A stretch of DNA of 58,456 nt from Parachlorella kessleri (Eukaryota; Chlorophyta; Trebouxiophyceae; Chlorellales; Chlorellaceae). The notes below the pieces were generated by a model. The model was not told where the DNA came from and ran no database searches. It saw only the letters and a list, made by a program, of their open reading frames with translations. A program made the translations under genes and the position numbers. Positions 10,302 to 22,263 of this stretch are shown one piece after another; the stretch's first letter is position 1, and every line of letters begins with the position of its first letter. The stretch covers positions 1 through 58,456 of the forward strand of contig BBXU01002789.1 of assembly GCA_001598975.1 (NCBI GenBank). Direction: 5' to 3'.

Positions 10302-11561
10302 ACCATTGTAAGCAAGAGGAGTCATGGGCAGCAAGGAAGCACAAGGCTTTGCTCATCTGATGGCAGCATAGGCATGGACAACTTTACCCTAGGAATCAGC
10401 AGCACAGTGGGTGTTCCAGGGCCATCCGCTGAATCAACTTGATTATGGGGCACCATGCCTGAGATCCGGTAGGGTAGCCCACAGTCCACCCAGCACCACT
10501 GCCCTTTGACAGCACACATCCTTCATAGACATGGCCTTGGACGGGTGTGTAACGACTGCGATCAAAACCTGCGGCGACCTCCTGCACTTGCTCAGGCAAG
10601 CAGCGCTCTGGCATACACATCACTGCCCACTGTAGAAGTCGTACTGTGACTTCCCCTCATCTCTGGCGCCGGCAAGCACACTGCCATGCACATTGCACCG
10701 CTTCTTGTGGGCAAACAATGCTACTGGCTCCCCTCCGCTCTGCATTGCCTGCGACCCTTACCAAATGCTATTGGCTCAGACGCTCACTGGCAAATTGCAT
10801 CCAGGAAAAGCGCAGCATACCTGCACCCAGCCTGTCAACACGGCTCACCCCTACCTCTGCTCTGGTTGCATTGCTTGCCACCATCAGTTATACCTTGGCA
10901 TTCACCACAGTCACTTTACAGCTATCTATGATAATTTCGCACTGGCTGCCGTTCCCCAAAAGGCAAAATGTTGTATCACGTGCATGGGCGGCTCCCTGCC
11001 CTGCTCCTTGCCCTGCTGTGGGCTGTGGCTATGGACTGCGTGCACCGGATTCATAGCTGGTCAATACCTTATCCATGCACTCGGAGGCGTGCAAGCACTT
11101 AGCAAGCTAGCGCAAAGTTCGACATGGAAAGCTGGCCAGGTAGGCAGGCAAGAGAAGCAGGACAGCCACCTACAGACATGCCTAAAGAGACCAAGAGGTG
11201 CAACCCAGCGCAAGCCTGGCTATATACATTCTCCAGTTCAAACATACAACTGCAGTTTCTAGGTGCACCTTCATAAATAACAGCAATTTTGTGATGAAAG
11301 CGCGCTGCAGTGCAGGTTTCCCTCCTGCGCGCTGGAAAGTGGGTAAGGCGACCCTCTACACGAGCCCTTGTACAGCCTGTACACAGCGTAAATTGTTTAT
11401 TCTTTATGAGCTGCCGGCGCTCTATGTCATGCCTTTCTCCAACACACCCAGGAACCAGCGCCAGAAGATAGTCGCGGGCTTGTTGGCATTTGTTATGATC
11501 AACCGAATACTCAACAACGAAAAAAAAGGGCCACTTAGGCGAAGATAGGCTGCTCCCCGAC
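10302..11561. other. Intergenic region upstream of UXT
   Basis: About 1.26 kb. A 75-codon minus frame at 10396-10623 and a longer plus frame at 10693-11262 lack splice support and family motifs, so I do not call them genes. A diverged copy of the ~60-bp repeat lies at about 10821-10893. Confidence 0.45.
10821..10893 (+). repeat. Dispersed ~60-bp repeat, diverged copy
   Basis: Contains TACCTGCACCCAGCCTGTCA, then CTCTGGTTGCATTGC and TGCCACCATCAGTTATACC, in the same order as copy A (8717) and the 49838 copy. It is clearly diverged; the assignment is by motif order. Confidence 0.45.
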
Positions 11562-12758
11562 ATGGAGCAGCAGGAGCAGGAGCTTAAACGCTTTCGAGCC
11601 TTCCTTGCCCAGCTTAAAGGTGCCTAATGTTGGACCCTGAACTGCATAGGATGCCAGGGTTGCAGAGTAGCCATGGCACAAGTTCTGGTAGGACTTGTCA
11701 AGCAGGTGCTGGGAAGTGCGGCAGTCCGGGAGTAACCTTGGCGTATGTGCAGGCAACCCAGCAGTTCCTCCTCCCATAGATTCACTTCCAACCCACAAAT
11801 GGCGACATTTATTACAGTACAGGGGACCTACGGAGCCAACAGGAGGCCAGGGATACCTATATAGAACAAGCGAAGGCATACCAAGACCTACAGAGCAATA
11901 TCCAGCTTCTACAAGAGGTAAGTGTCGTCTCACTGCCGGGTGTTGCTTGCCTCCGGAGCGTGTTCCCGAGCACGCAGGTCAGGCATCAGTCATGTCTTTC
12001 CTACAGTCGCTTGACACTGCCTTCCCCGAGGCCGATATTGCCCACTTGGCTGTGTCCATGGTGCAGGAAGGCATGCGTGAGCTGAGCTCGCTGGCGCCGC
12101 TGGGGGCTGGCGTGTATGCCAAAGCGCGAGTGCCAGACACCTCCCGCCTGCTGGTAGATGTCGGCCTGGGCTTCCATGTGGAGTGCTCGCTGGATGAGGC
12201 GCTGGCGGTGGCCTCGCTGAGGCGCGACCACCTGGCACAGCGCGCAGAGGAGCGCAACCGACAGGTGGGTGGGTGGGCTGGGGTGGGGTGCGGTGGGGTG
12301 GGTAAAGCCGTTCAAGCCTTGTGTAGTGTACTGTAGCCTGGAAGCGTCCGAGACCAGCGTCTCTTTTTGTGTGTGGAAGGGGCTGGCAGGTGAGGGGGTG
12401 CTTGCACACGGCAGCCCCGGCAGCGTGCCGCACTGTGGGTTTTGTATAAAAGGCCAAGTGCCAGGTGGGCTGCTGGCAGCAAGATGCTCAGTGCCCAGTG
12501 CTTCCCTTCAGTGCTTCATCACCTAAGGGGCTAATAACATGGAGCTTGCTTACGATGGGGTGTTGTGACACAGTGAGTTGTGTGCCCCTCCACAGGCTTG
12601 TCTGTGAGTAGTCTGCCTGGCAGCTGTGTTGTTGTGACGCGTCACTGTTCACTTGAGATCTTGCACTCCAGCCTGCTCTCCATTTGCAGGTAGCCTCCAT
12701 CAAGGCAAACATTGCACTGGTGGAGCAGGGCCTAGCGGGCTTCCCAGCAAGAGATTGA
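11562..12758 (+). CDS. UXT: UXT-like alpha-prefoldin protein
   Basis: Small alpha-class prefoldin-like protein. Human UXT is part of the URI/R2TP-prefoldin-like complex that assists assembly of RNA polymerases and other machines; the same role here is inferred. Exons 11562-11619, 11823-11917, 12007-12264, 12690-12758 give 159 residues, against 157 in human UXT. The N-terminal helix (MEQQEQELKRFRAFLAQLK) and the exon-2 helix form the first coiled coil. The diagnostic block is VPDTSRLLVDVGLGFHVE followed by CSLDEALAVASLRRDHL, matching human [25 protein letters not shown]. The closing helix is VASIKANIALVEQGL, matching MNIKAHIHMLLEGL. All splice phases agree (1, 0, 0). The acceptor of exon 2 was chosen at 11822 because it alone preserves frame after the phase-1 donor. 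Confidence 0.92.
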
Positions 12759-14697
12759 GCTACAAGGGCTGCAGCCAGTTGGAGTTTGCCACTGAGTCAT
12801 CCGTGCTAGTGCGAATAGCAGATAGGAGCCTTGTCTAGTCTGGTCTTACGGCGTACCTTCGCCTGACCATGCTGCCGTGAGTCACCCAAGTGGGGCCAGC
12901 AAATAGCCAGGGTTGATCAGATAGGAACCTAGACTGTCAGCTTTTTCCCAATTCTGTTGTGATTTCTGCTTCAAAAACAAGGGGCCAGGGGCACAGGGGA
13001 ACATTTTTAGCCTGCTTTTACATGGCACAATGGATAGTGCGTTCAGGAAACAGCTTCAATACCAATTTTCAAATCAAGACAGCCGTGTTTGGCCAGCATG
13101 ATGCTCAGGGTGGACAAAACTGGCAGGCCTGGGAGCGAATAGCGACCGGTGGAATCCTTTTGTCCTTGGCAGTTGGTGCAATTTGCAGTCATCAAACCGA
13201 CGTGGGTCTCACGGGGAGGCGGGCAATGAATACTAGAGGTAGTACCAAACTGTCAGAGCGACGCACTTGCCCCTTCCCCTCATGGTGGCAGAATGCTGAA
13301 GGCTGACAGGACTGATTGCAACTCGCGCTGCTCCCTCAATGCCTGTTCACCCCTTGGCCTTGCTTAATCCTTGGCTTTCGGTCTTGCTTAATACTTGGCT
13401 AGCCCCACAAATTGCTGGCAGACTACACTGGCAACCAGTGCCAACCACCATTAGCAGTGCCGCGTGTGGCTGTACTATGCGCCATGCGCTGAAAAGAATG
13501 ATGCAAAACCGACCTCAAATCCCAAGCGCACCTCCCGAAATGACCTTGGCATGTGACCTTACTACCCTTTCAGCCAGATAGCAACCAAGACACTCTGCAA
13601 CGACAAAAGCCAGGAAGGTGTCTCTGAGACTCTCTGAACCTAACGCAATGGCCGGCAACAGCTGATCCAGTGCAGAGCAGAAACCCACCCTTGCAACCCA
13701 TTATGACAATCTCGACAATCCTCCATATGCATGTAGACACTGACCTGCAACGGGAAAAGCTCACAAACACTTCCCACTGGTGCTCATATATACCACGATG
13801 CCCAGGACATACGTGCACTCCTGCTTCCAAACCCCCAGTAGAAATAATAACACACTGCATATCCATGGTCTAAGGAACCGAGGACAAGACCCAAGGTTCG
13901 TGGCAAACGAAAGCAAAGCAAAACAAGGGCAAAGCAAAGACCAGCAGCGCTGCTGCAGTTGTTGCAAGTATCTTTTCAATATGTCAGTCATGCATCACAG
14001 CGGACGGGAACGAGAACCCAGACAGGCTGCTTGAAGGTGTGTACCCACCTTGCGAACCTTCACAAATGCAGGGCACACTCCGCTCTGGCGGTAAACTACC
14101 TTCCAAAACCCACACCTGCGCTTCCATACTAAGTTTCTCGCAAAGTACAAGCCGACTTGACAACTACTCTATCCTGCGAACTGGACGGTCCGTCTTTTTA
14201 GGCTGGAGCAAGAGACAGAGGGACTGCAAGAAGTAGATTTCAGCAAACCGTGGTAGGTAACACGTACATATGACAATAGGGTCAGCCGCTGCTGAGGCAA
14301 CCCAAACCAGGCAATCACTCGTACTGGTGGTGCCCCCCTGGCACTCTTAAGCAAACCTGCACGGTACCCCAAGCTGCACAGGCTGGCTCGCTCCCCCAAG
14401 CCACGCACACACGCTATCACTCTCCATCACACGTGGAGAGGCACACGTGTTCACATGCTCGAGGACTCGCATGCTAGAAGACTCGCTGTGACAACGCCCA
14501 GTTTGCTGCCTCGGCCAGATGGGCTAACCAGTGCCCCACACAACCTCTGAGCGCGTTTCATAAGCAGCCAGACACCGCCACCATGCACCCGCCCGCAGGT
14601 TCGGCTCACAATGGCACATACCAAGCCAGGCGCCTCCTCCACACAGCCCCACACCAGTCCACCCGTATGCGACTATTCGACGTATGCTTCCATCCCC
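12759..14697. other. Convergent intergenic region between UXT and the DUF789 gene
   Basis: About 1.9 kb between two stop codons facing each other, so it should hold both 3' UTRs. It is less GC-rich than the flanking genes. I see only short frames without coding signatures and no RNA gene or repeat. Confidence 0.5.
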
Positions 14698-17600
14698 TCA
14701 GCCTCGGTATGTGTGGTGTTGATGAGGGTGGTGGTAGTCCAGGTTTGCAGCTCCGCTGCCAGCCCCGCCGCCATGCCCGCTGTCGCCGCCCCATCTGGCT
14801 GCCGCCGCCGCAGCTGAGCTTTTGCAGGTCCACGCCCGGCTGGCAAAGAAGTCATGGTCGGGGCAGCGCACGCCCGCGGGCACCAGGCGGCCGTCGGGCA
14901 GGCGGCACTGCAGGCCAGCGCCCGTCGCCAGCCGACCAGCGGTCTCGGCAAGCTCCTCCAGGCGCACCTGTTGCGAAGCATGCACAAGCATGCCAGCACG
15001 GCCAGGTAAGGAGGCGCACGACATGGTGATGTGAAACATGCAATACAGCCTTGACTTACAGGCACAAGGCACCGCACTGGTCGCTCGAGCGTGCACACCA
15101 AGTGCACATTTTCCTTGCCAACACACAAGCTTTGGCCGCCCTTCCTACTCTCCACCAGGCATTATTTAACTTCAGACGAGCCGTCAGAAGGTAGGGTTGA
15201 CAGCAGTGGACACCGTTAGTAGACGATATGGAGCCAATGAAGCCCAGCCCAAGGTCAGTCAAGGACCTCATGTAGCCAGCCTAGCAGCGCACCTCCCATG
15301 CCATGGCGCCGCCCTTGGCTGACGGGTAAGGCTTGGCAACCACTGCAACCCCGCGCCAGCACCCCATAACACGCGACCCATCTGCCAGCAACGTGCCGGG
15401 TGAGGGAAGCACATCTGCAAGTAACATACAGCACAAATGACTTAGCAGATGTCACATATGGGAGAACTGTTCTCCGACAGTCGTTGCAAAGTGACCATTA
15501 CAACTGTGGCTCATGTCCCTTCACCAAGTAGATACGTGCTAAACAACAGGCAGGTAACGAGCTACCAGTCCGGTCGACCCACTTCACCCACCCCTGTTGA
15601 TGTCTGGGGTTGTTCTCAGACAGCCTACAAGGCAGCCCATGCCAGCCAGCCAGCCAGATGCAAAGCCCTGCCGCTCACCTTCCGGCAGCTGCGCTGCCAC
15701 CAGCGTTTCGGTCCACACCTCCACCGATCTGGCAAAGCTGTACCACTGTAGCCCCACCACGGGCACGCTGACTGCTTCTGCGTCGACTACCTCACCCTCC
15801 AGCCCCCCACTGCTCTGGCCCCGCAGGGACTCCCCTCCCTCCCCAAGCACAGACCCCGCATGCGAGGGCGAGGGCGATGTGAGGCTGGTGCTGTGGTTGG
15901 TGCTGGCCCATTGAGCTGAGCCCAACTCGCTGCGAGGGTCGCTGCCCACGCTGTGCAGGCTGCACACGCCGCAAGGCCTGCCAGCGGCTGCAGTCGCTGC
16001 TCCGGCGCTGGTGTGCAGCACGCTTCCTCCCGCGGTGGTGCGGGTGCAGCTGTCGGAGCAGGTGGGAGAGGCGGGGAAGCTGCAGACCCCGGTGGGTGTG
16101 GAGCTACTGGCCGCGCCCCCAGCGTGCAAGCTGCTGGCAACCTGGGCTGCCCCAGGAACCGGGCCCGTGGCGGCATGCGCGAAGGGATTTCCCTCCGGGC
16201 GGCAGCTGCAGGGCTGCACAGCCGGCTGGCTGGCTGCTCCCGATGCGGCAATAGCAGGGGCGGCGATGCTTGCCTGGGAGTCCCGCCGTGCTCTTGCCTC
16301 GCAAGCCAGCTCCCAAAGCGACGCCAGGGAGTGGTAAGTGAGGAAACGGGCGTCCAGCGGCGCCTCAGGGATGCGCATGATGGGGTACCAGGCCACAGAA
16401 AACCTACACAAGGAAGTTGCAACATGCAGTGCTCACAGCCAATACTGTGAGGTGACGTCATAGGCGACTGCCAACAGGTTTGCAAGCAGGAACACTACCC
16501 AATTATGTCCTTGCAATGTCCCCACCCAAACGTCAAAAAGCTCAACCCCCTCTGCCCTCCGGCGGTGTCTCGATGTCTCTCACCACAAGCCATGCCCCCT
16601 CACCAGCCCTCAATTCGCGCCCTCCCTAACAGTCAACCCAGTGGTCTCACCAGGAGTAGGGATGCAAGTCTACAATCCGAGTAGCCAGGAGGGGGTGCGA
16701 GGAGTCCCTGGCTACCAACACTGATCCACTGCTGGACCCACACAAAGCATCCAGGTGGGGGTCCAGCGGCACCCTCTCCCCCACGTGGCCGCCAGCAAAC
16801 CACTGGTACTGCAGATGCATGTGTTCCGGCCACTCTTCAAGGCCACCTGGGAAGCTAAATACCGGCTGCTGCTGCTGCTGCTGTGGTGGCTGCTGGTGGG
16901 GAGGAAAGTGGTCCTGGGCAGCACTGCCTTCGCTGCCCACATCAGCAGCAGCAGGAGCACAGCTACTGTTGCCAGTGCCTGGCTCAGCCCCAGAGCAAAA
17001 GAGCTGCACGGCTGATAGGTACGGCAGGTAGTAGGAGGCTGCTGGGCCGCGAGGGCCTCCTAATGTTACAACCTCCTGCCCAAACATGCTGGGCACCTCG
17101 TAGAATCGCCAGACATCAGCCTGCAGAACCGAAGGCTGGCTGGAGAGCTTTTAGCCAGCTGGCCAATTGATTTTGAAAAGTGATTTTTGATTGATGCAGC
17201 GTCAGCTAGTGAACATCACCATCACGGAACATAGCGATGCGCTCTGCATGCAGTTGCCGGCATGGGATGCATGCCCAAGCTCAAGTCCCGGACAAAAACC
17301 AAGGCTGCCTTTGGAAGCAGCCATACTGGCAATATGTACTGAAGCCAGCCACTGGCTGTTCTCACCAACGTCATCTCTGCAAAGTCTCCTCCTGGGGGTA
17401 GCACCGCAGGGGTCACGGCCTGCAATAGCCGCTCCAGGTCTGGGCTGTCCTCAATGCTATCCGCAACCTGCGGCTCAGTGCATGGGCATAATAAGTGGCT
17501 TTTTAGCATCAACGTTGAACCACCTCCTGCAAAATAAACCAACAGCCTTCCTCTGTCACCGATACCCAGGCCGCTGGCGCGGTAGTATAAGCAAGAAGGC

Positions 17601-18717
17601 ACCCAGCACAGCCAGGTTGTAGTGTTGTAAAGATACAGGTGGTAGCCGTGCAGCACCTCGTCACCAAGGTTGTACCCCACGCACAAGCGATGCAGCAAGA
17701 ATGCAGCCGAAAGCAGGCCACCAGCAGTGCACCCACCTGCAGCTGCAGGGCCAGCTGGCCTGCAGGCACTCCCGCATGAAGCCCCGGCTGGTGGGGCGGC
17801 AGCGCTGCTGCTGAGAATTGCTGCTGCTGCACCTGCTGCTGCGTATGGACAGGCGTTTTGTGGACCAGAGGGCTGGCAGCGAGGCTGGGTGCCCGGCTTG
17901 TTGATGCACTACTGGACGGGTGCCACTGCCGCAACCTGTCCCGCTGCTGGTGCTGGGCCGGCGGCCAGATTTGTCCAACCGGGCTGCCGCTAGCTGTGGA
18001 GTACAATGCCGCGTCTCCGCCGCCATAGCTGCTTGATCTGCTGTGCGCTCTTGTGTAGCCGTTGGCCAGCCCGTCAGGCCTGTGCTGCTGCGGCAGTGGC
18101 GCCTGTTGCGCTTTCTGCTGCTGCCAGTGCTGCTGTTGCTGATAGCCAGGGTCGTATGCCTGCCGCTGCTGCTGCCACTGGTGCTGCTGTGGCAACCGAG
18201 CATCCAATGGGTGGCCCAAGCTGGCATGCATGGGGCCCTTGGCCAAAAGCCCTGCCTGTGGCGATTGCGCCTGCGCATAGGGGTGCTGGCTGCAATGCTG
18301 GTAGGCAGCAGGGTAGGTACCATTGGCCGGCTGGGCACCCAGGTGGCCACTGGCAAAGGGGCTGCCACTCCAAGGACCACCTGCCATCATGCTGGCCATG
18401 GTTGGGCTGCTGTACGACCGCCGATGACCTTCTTCATGCTGCTGCCGCTGCTGCCAGGTTGGTGAGAGAGCAGTGGCGGCTCCCGAGTCCCTAGGGGGGC
18501 CAGGCATGCGTGACTGCCTTCCCGCAACAATGGGCCCAGGGTGATGCGACACTGGCGTCCCCAGCCTGCTATGCTGGTGGCTCCACCCGCTTGCAGATCC
18601 AGACTCCAAGCTGACATCTCCATGCTGCCAGTGGTGCTGTGTGGGCAGCCTCCCGCTATAAGGCTGCAGGGCATACACACACACCTTCTGACTGAAGTTG
18701 GCTATCCAAAACATCAT
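14698..18717 (-). CDS. DUF789 family protein with long Gln-rich N-terminus
   Basis: Plant/algal family of unknown function. Exons: 17737-18717, 17366-17467, 16651-17120, 15679-16403, 15293-15414, 14698-14967, predicting 889 residues with consistent phases (0, 0, 2, 1, 0). The DUF789 hallmarks occur in order: DLERLLQAVTPAVLP (about 340), ADVWRFYEVPSMFG (about 362), SYYLPYLSAVQLF (about 388), WFSVAWYPIMRIPEAPLDAR with FLTYHSL (518-545), and the C-terminal CPDHDFF block. Plant members read YYVPYLSAIQ, SVAWYPIYRIPTGP and HPDFxFF at these places. The first 327 residues are rich in Gln, Ser and Pro and show no domain. A long, low-complexity insert also splits the domain (Ser/Ala/Gly, exon 4). The start ATG at 18715-18717 is the first in frame; an upstream coding exon is possible because a good acceptor lies at about 18667. 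Confidence 0.88.
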
Positions 18718-19252
18718 GAGAATATTGCTTCACTACACGACTGTTTGGCCTACCAAGGACTCCCACCTTCGTGCCCTAACGAAAGGACTACTGCTGAAAA
18801 GGCTGTAACATACCTCCTATGCTTTGACCTCAAGCAACCATCGCAAGCAACAACGCAAGCCAATCCCTAGGTTTCCGCACCACTCTATCTGGTATGTGTT
18901 GCCATGTCACCATAATGCCGGCAACATTGACCAATATCAAGCTGCAACAATTTCAACACCTCACCCTGAGGGACTTGCGTTCCTGATATCCACTCTGGAA
19001 GGAGCTACTTGATGTGTCCGGGGATATCTGAGTAACTGCTGCACCTGCAAACAGATACACTGTGTCATTAGACGCATATACGGACTATTCTACCACAAAG
19101 TAAGATCAAGTCGGTTGCAGCACTAAAAATCATAGCGAGTGGAGATAGTGCAGTGCTACAAATGTGAGCGCAGGTAACACCCTGCCACTGAGCCCCGCGG
19201 GACACCCAACCTCAATGGTAAAGGTGCAGTGCTACCATGAAGCATGCAAGCG
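18718..19252. other. Intergenic region upstream of the DUF789 gene
   Basis: About 530 bp between the DUF789 start and the stop of the next minus-strand gene. It holds the promoter/5' UTR of DUF789 and the 3' UTR of the neighbour. No coding or repeat signal seen. Confidence 0.45.
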
Positions 19253-22200
19253 CTATTTCTCGCCCTCGGTGGTAGCAAGAATGGCAGGTTCAGCACTCTT
19301 CACTGGCCCCCTGTCCTCACCATGGGCGGCACCCGCGCCAAAATGGTATGGCATGCCGTACTGCCGCCTAGGAGAGTCCCAGGGCGCCTGCGACGAGGTT
19401 GTGCTGCTGGGGTATTCCAAACTGCCATTGGCAGCCAGAAAGCCGCTGCGGGGGGTTGATGGTGCAGAGGACATTGGTGAAGACTGCACACCGTCCGAGG
19501 CTACAGCCCAACCAGCCGAAGCAGGCAAGTCCAGCTGCCGCGTTACGTCTGCCCCGCTGCTGGACGGACACTGCTCTTCTCCTCCTGATTCTTGCCAGGG
19601 CTTCTGTTGATGCTGCGCCGGATTCAATGCCTGCCCGCCACATGTACCAACAATGGGCTGCTGCTCAGACGGGTCCTGTAGCGATGCGTCGCTTGCGGGC
19701 TGCAGCACTTGCTGTTCTGGCACCACATCCGCTGCGCAGGGTTCACAAGTTGCATCTCTCTCAGGCCGCTCTTCAGGCACTGCACTCGCACAAAGCTGTT
19801 GCGACGACGGCTCCAGCAGTGCACCACTGCCAAGCTGTTGCTGCTCCTGCTGCTTTGGCGCTGTACTAGCGAGCTGGTGCTCCGGTGTTGTAACCGAGGG
19901 TTGCTGCGCTGTGGAGCTCCCGAGGCGTTGCTCCTGTGGATCAAGGCCACCATCGCTGCTGCTACCCAGTTGTGGTGGCGCGCCGGCCACCCCTCGGCTG
20001 CCTGTTCGCTGCCATGGCCGCTCCTGCGGTAGGAGGGCCTCCGTAAGCAATCGCAGCGCAGCGGGCGTGTCTAACGTGCGCTGGCGGATCAGCGGGCCCG
20101 GTATACTTCCGTTCACCGTGCCACGTGCTGCTGCAACAGAGACTCTGGGGCTTGCAGCATCGGGCCCTGCTGCCTCAGTAGCTGGCGAGGAGGAGCGTGG
20201 GCTCAGCTCAGCCGTGGAGGACGACCTGGCCGACGTGGCTACCTCACTGCTTACGTCACTGCTGCTGCCATGGCTGTCAAGCACTGCTCCACGGTGAACG
20301 CCCCTGCCCAGCTGCCTACGGGCCCACCTAGTCTGGGCCGCGGCTGCCAGCAACTGACGAGAGCGCCTCCCTGACGGCCGGTCGGATGCTGGCCTACCGG
20401 GCCCAGGACCCATTGCTGCCTGGTCTGAGACCTCGTGCTTCTGCTCCGGCTGTTGCTGCAAGTGGAGACCAGGTGGCGGTGGCAACGATTGTGGGGGCTT
20501 GGAAGTCTCCTCCCACTCGGCTGCACGGTTGTGCACACGCCGCTGCTTCGCAGATGCTGCTGTAGGAGACTGTGTGGCGGCCCGCTGCGCACGACGATGC
20601 TGCTGGTGCTGCCCTCGGCCCCTGCCCTGAGAGGACCGCTCCGCAGGACTGTCTGGCGGTTCCTGCTGGCCGGCAAGGCCTGGCACTTCCTGAGTTTCAG
20701 GTGGTTCGTGCTCCGCCTGTAAATCTGACATGAGGCCACCAGCATCTGCGTGTTGCAGCTGCGACTGCTCCACCGGCATCCTGCTGGGCTTAGCTTTTCT
20801 CTTCCTGGTCCTCTTGCTGGCAGCTGACTGCCCCTGGCCCTGTGCCTCTGCCCGTGAGGCTTCGGTTGCCGCTAGGCTGTGCGCGGTACTTGCACCGCCT
20901 TTGCCACCAGCTCTCTGATGCTGATGCTGCCCCTCTTCCAGCCGTGCGGGGTTCCCCTCACCCGCTGCCCAGTCAGAGCTGCTGCTCTCTTCCTGCCGGC
21001 CCTGGGCTTTCTGCTGTTGTGCCTGCTCACTCTGAGACGAGGAGACTGCGGCGCCACTCGAACCACTTGCCGCAATGCTTGCCACTCCTTCCGTGCCTTG
21101 GTTGCCACCAGAATCGGCTACATGGGGTGCCGTGGGTGGCCCTGGCGCGGCACTTGGCGGCTGGGCCGTCGCGGGCTCCACACTTGATGACGGCGACTCT
21201 GCTACCAAAAACTTGCAGACCAGCGACCGTAGCCACGCCGGCCTCTCAGCCACGTCGAAAACTGAGAGAAGCCGCTCCACCTCGTTACCTGACACAGACA
21301 CATCGCGCACAACCTTTACACCACTCCATCACCTCCCAGCGGGCATGAGTTCGCATTCCTATGTCATTCTAGATCACCCTGGCATCCCCCTAGGACTGTC
21401 GAGAGGCTGGTCGAGAGGCTGGAAACATCACCGCGCCTGGGCAACATGTACCCCAAGTGCCCCTGCAGCGAAATTGATACAGGAACCCTCAAGCGCCATC
21501 TGCAACAGGCAGCAAGACATGCTCACCGCTTTCGAGGGTCACACTGCTGCGAAGTTGGCCAGACCCAGGGGGCGGCTTGCAAGTACCGCGAGCCTCCTGG
21601 TGCTTACGGATATAATCCTGCCGCTGCAGTTCAACTCCAAGTCTGGCTGCCAGTTCCTTTCCTTGCACGGAGTACCGGTGTGGAAGCGCAAAATTACTGC
21701 CGCTGCTGGTCCCACCCGCGTCGTCGCCCGACTGCCGGCCGACCACTTGCACGCTCAGCTCTGCCTGCTCAAACCCCAAGTCCACGGGGATGCGCAGCGG
21801 CTGGCTGGGGCCGCTGCCACTGCCTGCGGGCACCCAGGACTCAAAGGCCACAGAGCACTGGTGGACCGCCGTACTGCCTGCGCCCTCAGCCGCGTCCTCT
21901 GTCAGTGGTGTAAAACACACGGTCGGTGAGCAAAGCTTACCGATGGCTCGGTCGTTGCTGAACAAAATGCCCTGCAGCACAACTAACAGCTCCTTACATT
22001 TGTAGGTCCCAAGCCGGCCGGTCACGTGGCCGCAGCTGTTGACCAGCTATCGCAGGAGGTTCTGGTAAGCTGATCACAAGGCACAGGTAGCCCACCTGGA
22101 ACTCGGCACCCCGGAGGCCGGAGAGTTTAAACCGCAGACACTTGTTTTGCACGCCCTGCTTGTCTCTGAGCTCACTCTTCACAGACTCAAGTGAGCAGTT

Positions 22201-22263
22201 CTGCTGGACTGTAACCTGCACGGCCACGGATCGCAGGGTGAGAACGCAGAAACCCATAAGCAT
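19253..22263 (-). CDS. Unrecognised protein: conserved-looking N-terminus, long Ser/Gln/Pro-rich tail
   Basis: Exons 22096-22263, 21941-21971, 21608-21898 and 19253-21288 join with agreeing phases (0, 1, 1) to 841 residues. The second exon is only 31 bp. The first 170 residues are ordered: VAVQVTVQQNCSLESVKSEL and then RFKLSGLRGAEFQG could be a ubiquitin-like beta-grasp segment. They are followed by QCSVAFESWVPAGSG and LRIPVDLGFEQAELSVQVVG (strand-rich), and then a helix (NEVERLLSVFDVAERPAWLRSLV). The remaining 640 residues are low complexity, rich in Gln, Ser, Pro and Ala, with a basic cluster SKRTRKRKAKPSR that could be a nuclear signal. I do not recognise the family. An acceptor directly before the ATG (GCGCAG at about 22270) leaves open an additional 5' exon, so the true start may be upstream. 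The exon chain is convincing; function is not inferred. Confidence 0.6.
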
